A stretch of DNA of 64,000 bases from Tillandsia leiboldiana (taxonomy: Eukaryota; Streptophyta; Magnoliopsida; Poales; Bromeliaceae): NCBI GenBank assembly GCA_029204045.2, contig JAQNDB010000515.1:1-64000 (forward strand), read 5' to 3'. Below the pieces are notes generated by a model, which searched no databases, had not been told where the DNA came from, and was given only the letters and a program-made list of their open reading frames with translations. Each line of letters opens with the position of its first letter. Position 1 is the first letter of the stretch. The position numbers and the translations under genes are program-made. Of this stretch, positions 56,401 to 64,000 are shown one piece after another.

Positions 56401-56804
56401 AAAGCCCACTCGATCCGATTTTCGCGCCGGGTCCATTTTTAAAGTCCGATTTGCCAAATTCCAACTCTAAAAATTCCCGAAGGCGACCGGAGAGGTAAAC
56501 TTTTATCCAAACTTCGCCCGGAGTCCAATTTTGACATCTGAACCGCGCGGAACCACTTCCAAACACCCGACGGGTCCTCCAATCCCCCACGGGGTCTCCT
56601 TTTAAGCCCGAAGTCCACCACTTGTGTCCAAATTGCGAGCAGCCATCACGACGCACCACGCATGCCTCCAGTGATGCAAGCTAAATCCCAAATTGCACCA
56701 CAAATCCAATTCTCGGGCCCGACACGCGCACAAACACTCCCAAAGGCCAGTAAAAGCTGCTCAACAACCAGCAAGCCCTACGCGGGGGATTCCGGGACCT
56801 CACA
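53433..56804 (-). repeat. 3' LTR of E1
   Basis: Sense start TGTGAGGTCCCGGAATCCCC (56804), end CCCCGGGGCGTGACA (53433). Type-2 stem TCTGTACGG/CCGTACAGA at 53487-53510 with loop CAGTTT. Contents: imperfect repeats around CCCGGGACTACCG (54650-54800), the GCACGCAAAACGG array (55250-55575) and a GC block of GGGCGCG/CACGTGG motifs (55860-56210). No gene. Confidence 0.92.
55250..55575. repeat. GCACGCAAAACGG array in the E1 3' LTR
   Basis: Core TCCGCACGCAAAACGG recurs about a dozen times, alternating between an 18-bp unit (GAGTCCGCACGCAAAACG) and a 31-bp unit that adds GTGCACGGTGCCAGGA. Open frames on both strands are repeat artefacts. Confidence 0.88.
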
Positions 56805-56841
56805 TCCTCCGCCACTAAAAGAAAGTTTCGTCCTCGAAACT
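56805..56841 (-). other. Polypurine tract and hairpin of E1
   Basis: Sense: AGTTTCG...CGAAACT (56824-56841) then CTTTTAGTGGCGGAGGA before TGTGAGG. It differs from A2 by one base in the tract. Confidence 0.9.
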
Positions 56842-56901
56842 GAATCAAGTCCATCAGGAGTCACCAATACCACGGATAGGTATCCATCATTACGCCTCCA
56901 G

Positions 56902-57228
56902 CTACCGAAACACCACCCACTCCCCGTGATTACTCCGCAACAACAACAACAACACGTACGGTATGGCCCGATGTGCAATTCTCTCATCTCTCGCGCCAGA
57001 AATTGCAACGGGCGTCCCTCGTACTCCAACAATCACAGATCTCAAAGGGGCAAGTAAATCACGGGCGAGGAAAAACACAACACTCCTGAGCTGAGACGTG
57101 AAATACTCAAGGGGCTCCAGTAAAAGGCTGGGGGAAACGGAAATGACCACTAGTGCAACACGCACCAAACCACATCGTGGTGCCAACCTCAACAAGACGA
57201 CCCGAAGTATACCCACACATTCATCCAA
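56902..57228 (-). pseudogene. Fossil pol C-terminus in E1
   Basis: The end of this open frame reads AIPYV, a Leu run, then SNHGEW and a stop. It fits TIPYVKVQWSNHEE of T pol, with a GTT/CAA-type triplet expansion (CAACAACAACAACAAC on the plus strand near 56940) inserted where KVQW should be. The stretch 57229-57540 has no recognisable content. Confidence 0.6.
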
Positions 57229-57544
57229 TAAGGAAACGAATCCAATAAGCTGGGGTCTTCACTCGGTTACTTCCCGATCCAAAACCACCCGAGTGGACTA
57301 CACAACTGCAGGCTACCCTCAAAAGGGATCCCCAAGAGACACAATCTCATGCCACAGTTGGTCACTCCACATGCTATCATAACCCCAACGGACCCACGGG
57401 TCGAAGTCGATCCCTCAACTAATAAAGAACACCCTGACGGGAACCAAACCGTCGGTGAACGGGACTGGAAACTGGCTCACAAGGCGATCATAAAGCTGAT
57501 GCCCAAACTCGTGGTCAAAGTCCAAAACATCCACAAAACTCTCA

Positions 57545-57930
57545 CCGTTGTGTACCTACAACGTGGCATCACTGCCGTGCACCATCGGCGTGGCATCACT
57601 GCCGTGCACCAACGACGTGGCATCACCACCGTGTATCAACGGTGTGGCATCATCACCGTGTATCAACGGTGTGGCATCACTGCCGTGTATCAACGGTGTG
57701 GCATCATCACCGTGTATCAATGGTGTGGCATCACTGCCGTGTATCAACGGTGTGGCATCATCACCGTGTATCAACGGTGTGGCATCACTGCCGTGCACCA
57801 ACGGCGTGGCATCACTGCCGTGCACCAACGGCGTGGCATCACTGCCGTGCACCAACGGCGTGGCATCACTGCCGTGCACCAACGGCGTGGCATCACCACC
57901 GTGTATCAACGGTGTGGTATCACTCAAGCA
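57545..57930. repeat. 27-bp tandem array in the E1 internal region
   Basis: About 14 units of GTGTGGCATCACTGCCGTGT plus ATCAACG, in two variants (GTGCACCAACGGC and GTGTATCAACGGT) that are blocked rather than mixed. Period 27 keeps frames in phase, so a 197-codon frame with 9-residue repeats (VHQRRGITA) is open; I regard it as an artefact. Confidence 0.9.
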
Positions 57931-58026
57931 TCAAGGCCTTAGATCCTCACAGTAACATACCCTACACTACCTCGGAATCCCGGAGCTGAGGAAGGGCCAA
58001 AAGATCAACAAGCAAAAACCAGGGCC

Positions 58027-58266
58027 CTACTGCACTGGGCAGGACCAACAACACCCATCTATGTGCAACACGTGATCAGGTATCTGAACCTCACGAGCAC
58101 AAGCTAAGGGTCCTATCTCTAGCCCATACAACAAAGCAAATGCCCTATAGAAGAAATGAATGCGATGCTCCGGTAACAAATAACGCTCAAGTGCGTGAAG
58201 GGGAGATAAGATTAGTATCTGCCACCACGTGGCTAGCTGCCCCCGAATCCTCATCCTGTGCGACAT
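58027..58266 (-). pseudogene. Fossil protease domain in E1
   Basis: 79 codons open. Residues 34-79 align without gaps to the T protease just after its active site: F.R.FA....LE..PL......VQ.P, then G and SC, about 14 identities in 46 by eye. At the catalytic D-T-G position it reads L-P-E, so it is dead. It lies directly upstream of the 27-bp array in sense orientation. Confidence 0.65.
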
Positions 58267-58323
58267 AGATGCTCTCGCTCGGGGGTGGTCGTTCGTCGGA
58301 CTGCCGCGAAGAAGTGGCCCTAA

Positions 58324-58515
58324 CTATCTGGCCATAACCTGTCGAAGCTCCGCCTGTCTGGAAGAGCGGAGGAGGAGGAACCGAAGCTGCCCAAGCGACT
58401 GATGACCCCGCTTTAGGGCAAGACCATGATCTGTGCCCTGCCTGTGGTCACACTGCGGCGCAAAATGCGGCCCACCACCGAGGACACAGTCATCCCGCTG
58501 CTGCTGCTGATACAT
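58324..58515 (-). pseudogene. Fossil zinc knuckle in E1
   Basis: CVLGGGPHFAPQC (58450-58488) matches CVICGGTHQVTDC of T gag, with the second Cys changed to Gly. The following HGLALKRGHQ resembles the second knuckle without its cysteines. Order relative to the capsid and protease fossils is as in T. Confidence 0.6.
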
Positions 58516-58703
58516 CGGCTGCGGAGAACCTCCTGGTCTCTATCTCCTCTGAGACTCACGACCCTCAGACTGGGATCGTGGCGGCCCCGGGGTCTCGATC
58601 TACTCGACTGTCCAAACTCAGGCGGTACTGGATGCCTCTCCCCGGAGCTGGTCCCTGGCGCTCCGTCTATCTCTGACATGATCACTGATCCTCGGTCAAC
58701 CCG

Positions 58704-58982
58704 CTAAGCATGCTCAATCGCTGCATCTAACGTCGGAACCCGCCGAGAGTACCCCAAGTGATAGATATTCCGATGCAGTCCTTTCTCAACTAGCTCAACC
58801 TCCTGGGCCTCATCCAGGCGACAAGGGGTACCCGGCTCAACAATCGCAAAACTCGCGAACATACTCCAAAAGAGGTCGACTCCCCTACTGCAGGAGTCTA
58901 AGATCCCCTTCCAGTTTCTGCTTACACTGTCAGGAAAGAAGGCCCTGAGCCGCAAGGCACGAAACTGGTTCCAAGTCAACAA
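58704..58982 (-). pseudogene. Fossil capsid C-terminal half in E1, open for 92 codons
   Basis: LTWNQFR...AFFPDSVSR matches LSWSAFREELFGAFFSNSVKR. Further on, DEAQEVELVEKGLHRN..., then PTLDAAIEHA, matches DEPHKARLFVDGLRSD..., then RTFREVVDRA of T gag, spacing kept. No stop interrupts it, but the upstream part of gag is displaced by repeats and the knuckle frame is separate. The related E2 copy is at 960-1260. Confidence 0.75.
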
Positions 58983-59154
58983 CTGCGCTCCCGGTAGTCC
59001 AACAGGATGAACTCGACGCCACCAAATTTTGGCGCCCTGTCAGACCATCTCAATCTCACTAAAGCAACCACCTGGTAACTCGGCCAGGGCATGTACCCAC
59101 CTGGTAACTCGGCTGGAGGTGAAAATCGCCTCAACAGGCCAAACCTTCGCCACT

Positions 59155-59605
59155 CACTGGGCGGCATCGCCACTCACTGGGCGGCATCGCCACTCACTAG
59201 GCGGCATCGCCCCTCACTGGGCCACTCACTGGGCGGCATCGCCTCTCACTGGGCGGCATTGCCACTCACTAGGCGGCATCGCCCCTCACTAGGCGGCATC
59301 GCCCCTCACTGGGCGGCATCGCCTCTCACTGGGCGGCATCGCCACTCACTAGGCGGCATCGCCCCTCACTGGGCGGCATCGCCCCTCACTGGGCGGCATC
59401 GCCCCTCACTAGGCGGCATTGCCCCTAACTGGGCGGCATCGCCTCTCACTGGGCGGCATCGCCACTCACTAGGCGGCATCGCCCCTCACTGGGCGGCATC
59501 GCCTCTTACTAGGCGGCATCGCCCCTCACTGGGTGGCATCGCCTCTCACTGGGCCGGATCGCCACTCACTAGGCGGCATCGCCCCTCCCTGGGCGGCATC
59601 GCCAC
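59155..59605. repeat. 20-bp tandem array in the E1 internal region
   Basis: About 22 units of GCGGCATCGC + CNCTCACTRG (N = A, C or T; R = A or G). One unit is interrupted by GCCACTCACTGG near 59220. E2 lacks this array in the matching place (about 1170-1460), so it grew or arrived after the copies separated. Confidence 0.92.
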
Positions 59606-59785
59606 TGGTAGCTCGGCCAGTGGAAGTATCCTCCTGGTAACTCGGCCAGGGAAAAGTGTCCTCCTGGTATCTCGGCCAGGGCATGTGCCCACCTGGTAAC
59701 TCGACCAGGGGCAATGCATCCATCTGGTAGCTCGGCCAGTGGAAAGTATCCTCCTGGTAACTCGGCCAGGGAAAAGTGTCTACAC
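59606..59785. repeat. CTGGTAACTCGGCCAGG repeats in the E1 internal region
   Basis: About five copies of a roughly 30-bp unit CTCCTGGTAACTCGGCCAGG plus GAAAAGTGTC; two more precede the 20-bp array at 59070-59115. The stretch 59786-60385 is E1 leader without an ORF of interest; its ATTATGTTGTCTGCA part matches E2 and A2 leaders. Confidence 0.82.
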
Positions 59786-60385
59786 AGCTGGGACCGCCGT
59801 CACTCCAAACGGCTCCCACAACAACACCCCACTCATAGGCGAGAAGAACCGACTGACGCGGCAAAAATCCGAAAATCCCGATAGACCAGTGCCCAGAACC
59901 CCAATCAAACAAGAACAGATTCTAGGCTCAGCCTATCGAAGTTCTCGATCCTTTAGCGTTCAGGGATTCGGCCCCTCTCGGTTAAAGTGGGAAACTATCT
60001 CAGCACACATACTCCTGGGTCTCGCTCTGCTCTGAAAGCTCTGTCTCCCGCTGCTCGGGTACTCATCCGGTGCGGGGTGTGTCCTCTTCACAACACGATG
60101 TCTCAGGGGTATCGCAACCCACTGCAAAACAACAAACGTCAGGACACAACAACCATACGACCCAATCCAGCGAAAGTCTAAGACATGTCATCCATTCCAT
60201 AGCATTATGTTGTCTGCAGCCAACATAATCGATTAGGAGAATAAACATGCCAAACACTCATCCCGTCTCTTGGGAGAGGTAAAAACTCAATCAAGACTCT
60301 CGCTAAAAGTCACGACTCTCACGTAGTCATTCTAATGTCCAACCACAAGCCTAGGGTTTCTAAGTCCACCACGACCTACAACCTA

Positions 60386-60398
60386 GGCTCTGATACCA
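60386..60398 (-). other. Primer binding site of E1
   Basis: Sense TGGTATCAGAGCC, eight bases after the 5' LTR end. Confidence 0.92.
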
Positions 60399-60406
60399 CT
60401 CTAATC

Positions 60407-63400
60407 TGTCACGCCCCGGGGTCGAAACTGTGACCCGGGCTCACTAATAGATCCGCCATCTGTACGGAAACTGCCGTACAGACGAAGCGTCTAACCTGCA
60501 AAAAGAATCAACTACAGTATACAGATATCAGAGCTGAAAGTAAACCACTAAAAGAACTGAAAACCAAACCCTGTACAACTGAAAATAGTACCATAACCAT
60601 CTCCCAAATACGATCGTATACAAAGTCCTCTGATACAAAACTCAAAAAGGGAGGTATCTCCAATAAATACATCAGTGTACAAACTCTCGATACAAATATC
60701 CTCACTACATCAGTCTCTCAAACTGTAAAATAAAGTACAACTCTATACCTCACAACAAAGGTCTCTCAACAGAGGAAAAAGAAGTAAACTAATCTACTGA
60801 ATGTCTCCTCTAAAGGGGTACCGCTACACTCCAATGACGGGTAGGGAACTAGCTCGCGACTCCCTCGCCTCGGTCAGAAGGATCAGCAACTGGAGCAACA
60901 GGAACAGGAGAAGAAGTTCCTGGGGTAAAAGACACCACGACGGGTGTGAGAACTACTTCCCACAGTAGTTCTCAGTGGGTGCCGTCAACAAGCCCAACGG
61001 TCTGCCGACCAAGTCTACTAGAGGTAAAAGATAACAGTGCAATGAAATCTGAACAAGAAAAGCTGGAGCTACTCTACAGCTACCATACCTCTATCTAGAT
61101 ACTCAAAAAGTGGAACAGATGAAAGTAAAAGAGACCACTCGCACCCAAGGTGCTCAATAGACCCAATCGAACTGACTGCCTCATAGGGTCCAGTCAAGCC
61201 TGCGCCTGTCGACTAGGAACGCGCCTGCCCACTACCACACATCCCCATGAGGACGTGATTTACGTGGGGCGTCCTGCCCGACTAACTCACCCCTCGCGCA
61301 AAACTACCTCAACAGGCCCATCGTATCCACAGTGGCATCTCAGGGACGCGACTCTAACTGAGAAAAACGGCGCGGCATAGAGTATCACAAATTGGCCTAA
61401 GCAGGCTATAGTCAAAAACCACGCTCACTCCCAGAACAGTAGGACTCAAGATCCCCAAATATCTCGCACAATAGTCGGAGCACTCTCTACGACTCAGCTG
61501 ATCAGCTCACACGAAACACGAGACACTAGCCTCTCCAACAGCTCGCAGCACGAGGCACACTGGCTGGAGGTACTCCACAGCCAGGAACGACCCACAACTC
61601 AAGCTAACAATACTGGTCGGACAACACTCAACGACCTGGGATCACCGTTAACCCCAACGGTTCCCAACAACACTGGCCGGAAGATACTCGACGGCCCGGG
61701 ACTACCGCCTGCTCAACGGCTCCCTCCCACGACAGCGCAACAGGGATACTAGACCTCCCGGGACTACCGTGTACCCAAACGGCTCCCGGCACAGATAAGC
61801 AACCCGCTACAACTACCAGACTCCACTCTGCTCCCAAGCACGAGTGCAAACGCATCCCATACTAAAAGAAAATCCCGGCCTCTCGGCCCACTACCCGGGC
61901 GAGGATAACACTATGTCCAGGGATAGCAAAACAGTGTGGGTGTCTAAACATAATTAACCGTAGCCCAAGTGAGGGTTTTCTACTGGTCTGGTTACACATG
62001 CAACATATGACGGGGGTGCTAGGTCAAGTTCCAAGATAGCTGTATTAACAGATGATAAAAAGGAATAACCATTCCAACAATCTAGCATGCTACACAAGGA
62101 AATAAACTATCATGCATAGTCCTACATCAATAGAATTAATGTACAGTCCCTAAAACTTGGAGATAAGGCCACCCACCTCGATTTGCCACCAATTGCTCGT
62201 AGACACTTGCAATTGGCCTCCACGCGATCCGCACGCAAAACGATGTCCGCTGCCGGAGTCCGCACGCAAAATGGAGCACGGTGCCGGAATCCGCACGCCA
62301 AACGGAGTCCGCACACAAAATGATGTCCGCTGCCGGAGTCCGCACGCAAAACGGTGCACGGTGCCGGAATCCGCACGTCAAACGGAGTCCGCACGCAAAA
62401 CGGCGCACGGTGCCAGGATCCGCACGTAAAACGGTGCACGGTGCCAGGATCCGCACGCAAAACGGAGTTCGCACGCAAAACGGTGCACGGTGCCAGGATC
62501 CGCACGCAAAACGGAGTCCGCACGCAAAACGGTGCACGGTGCCAGGATCCGCACGCAAAACGGTGTCCGCACGCAAAACGGTGCACGATGCCCAACACAG
62601 AAAAGAGCAAGAGGGTCAATTACAGTCTAAAAGAACGCTCCAAAAACTGTACAAAAATACAGTAAAAGCAAAGCGCGGGACTTACCCGACCGCGCCGCCG
62701 CCGCCGTAACGCCCCCATCGGAAGCCTCGCGCGCTCCACGAGGCCCGCGACGCGAAACGCCATCTCCCACAACCTCCTCCCTCACTCGCCCTCTCGCTCG
62801 GTTGGAGAAGAAAACGAAAGAAGGAAAGGAGGTGGCTTGCGGGGAGGAAGAATGAGAAGAAGAAGAGAAAGGGAGAGAGGGGGGTCCACGGTGCACCGGT
62901 CCACGGTGCACCGGCTGGTCTACCGCACCCGCTCGGGTGCACCAGGTCCAGGCAAAGAGGCGACGGGCCACATGGCCGTATCCCCGCACGCCACGCTGGC
63001 GCGCAGCTCACGCGCCACACGGGCGCGTGACACCGTGCCGCCCACAGGCGCGGGACACGCGCCCGTGACACGGGCGCGCGCCCCTGCGCCCGCGCGGGCG
63101 CCAACCGGGGTCCGCCACGTGGCGGCCCCCCACGTGGCCCGCGCAGGAGGCGCGCCTCCCCGCGCCCCCCCTGACGCGCTGCTGCGCGTCCTGTCACGCG
63201 GCCGCCTCGAATAGCGCGCCGCCGCTTCCTCCGGACCCGTGCCGTGCACACCACGGGATTCGTGCCCGCGATGCCTCGATTCGCGTGCCGCGTTGTCTCG
63301 AAAAATGCGCACGCCTACCGGGCTCCAAATTCAACAAATAAATAGTCCATTCTTAGCGATTTCGCGCGTTGAGTCCAAAAACGATGTCTATTTTCCCAAA

Positions 63401-63825
63401 TTCTCGTCCGAAAATTCGCCGAAAGCCCACTCGATCCGATTTTCGCGCCGGGTCCATTTTTAAAGTCCGATTTGCCAAATTCCAACTCTAAAAATTCCCG
63501 AAGGTGACCGGAGAGGTAAACTTTTATCCAAACTTCGCCCGGAGTCTAATTTTGACATCTGAACCGCGCGGAACCACTTCCAAACACCCGACGGGTCCTC
63601 CAATCCCCCACGGGGTCTCCTTTTAAGCCCGAAGTCCACCACTTGTGTCCAAATTGCGCGCAGCCATCACGACGCACCACGCAGGCCTCCAGTGATGCAA
63701 GCTAAATCCCAAATTGCACCACAAATCCAATTCTCGGGCCCGACACGCGCACAAACACTCCCAAAGGCCACTAAAAGCTGCTCAACAACCAGCAAGCCCT
63801 ACGCGGGGGATTTCGGGACCTCACA
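60407..63825 (-). repeat. 5' LTR of E1
   Basis: Sense start TGTGAGGTCCCGAAATCCCC (63825), end CCCCGGGGCGTGACA (60407). Same layout as 53433-56804: stem 60459-60482, GCACGCAAAACGG array 62222-62595 (one or two units different from the 3' copy), GC block 62880-63235. No gene. Confidence 0.92.
62222..62595. repeat. GCACGCAAAACGG array in the E1 5' LTR
   Basis: Same units as 55250-55575, about 45 bp longer overall, with changes concentrated in the GGTGCC-type spacers. Confidence 0.88.
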
Positions 63826-64000
63826 TGCTGAGCCTGGCATTCTATGCCAGTTATGAGATACTTGATATACTTGAGTTCGGTGGGGTCGCTCCCCTCGAGC
63901 TACGCCCCGGGTGCGATGATGATACCGAGCCTGACGAGGCTGCGATGATGCGACTAGTTGATACACTAGAGTTCGCTTGAGATAGTCCGTGTGGGACTCC
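63826..64000 (+). mobile_element. Element F, LTR fragment right of E1
   Basis: Reverse complement matches E2 LTR at about 16940-17080 (ACTTGAGTTCGGTGGGGTCG; CGAGCCTGACGAGGCTG). It continues past the window end. The element therefore belongs to the E2-type LTR family in plus orientation. Confidence 0.7.

Larger units (their letters stand above)
53433..63825 (-). mobile_element. E1: complete long-LTR non-autonomous Ty3/gypsy element
   Basis: LTRs 53433-56804 and 60407-63825 (3.37 and 3.42 kb) flank a 3.6-kb internal region with primer site, fossil gag-protease pieces in order, two tandem arrays and a PPT. Ends are TG...CA. The flanks share TGC (53430-53432 and 63826-63828). If the inserted TG of the LTR has merged with the left copy, the duplication is the five bases TGCTG. 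The LTRs are very similar to each other, so insertion was recent. It split element F. LARD-like, but a different family from A; only the terminal modules and internal fossils are shared. Confidence 0.9.

Noticed and set aside
57349..57942. 197-codon frame over the 27-bp array as a repeat protein gene
   Set aside because: Open on both strands and in several frames; explained by unit length divisible by three and lack of stops.
59155..59605. 20-bp array considered as a satellite or centromere repeat
   Set aside because: Confined to the internal region of one retroelement and short; no larger tandem domain is seen.

Overview
This window is seed-plant nuclear DNA, probably from an angiosperm with a large, repeat-rich genome. 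It is a gene desert made of nested LTR retrotransposons. I found no host protein gene, rRNA, tRNA or CRISPR array. The plant assignment rests on chromovirus-type Ty3/gypsy gag-pol of the Tekay/Del kind, a SIRE-type Ty1/copia gag, and primer binding sites reading TGGTATCAGAGC (initiator Met-tRNA) in every element. Taxonomy below that level cannot be read from the sequence.

Layout. 1-936: 3' part of a family-B LTR (+), inserted in an old family-E element (E2, minus; pieces at 937-1488 and 15641-18062). 1494-15640: a complete non-autonomous element A1 (+) with 4.35-kb LTRs and target duplication GCCGC. Its 3' LTR carries a 2.8-kb solo LTR (11265-14082, duplication TACCA). 18063-25878: the only near-complete Tekay-like coding element (T, minus). 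It is arranged as gag / LTR / pol-gag around one shared LTR and is broken by one in-frame stop. 25879-39659: tandem family-B array (minus), LTR-internal-LTR-internal-truncated LTR. It keeps a gag-derived ORF with two pairs of zinc knuckles and decayed pol, and holds a 100-N gap. 39660-42600: truncated copia element (minus). 42601-53174: A2 (minus), second copy of the A family, 3' LTR truncated. 53175-53432 and 63826-64000: flanks of a plus-strand LTR (F) split by E1 (53433-63825, minus), a complete family-E element.

How the parts relate. Families A, B, E, T and the solo LTR differ in LTR body but share the LTR end CCCCGGGGCGTGACA, the Met-tRNA primer site, a hairpin just before the polypurine tract, and a stem-loop in U5 whose paired bases covary between families. 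The so-called non-coding internal regions of A and E still align, in order, with pieces of Tekay gag and pol: gag coil, capsid, zinc knuckle, protease, RT start and integrase tail. The simplest reading is one Tekay lineage that has repeatedly produced coding-dead, long-LTR derivatives (LARD-like and TR-GAG-like), probably mobilised in trans by intact relatives. Each family also carries its own GC-rich or short tandem array, and these arrays create long spurious ORFs.

Coordinates of LTR ends are read directly. Similarity statements are by-eye comparisons within the window; no alignment or database search was run.
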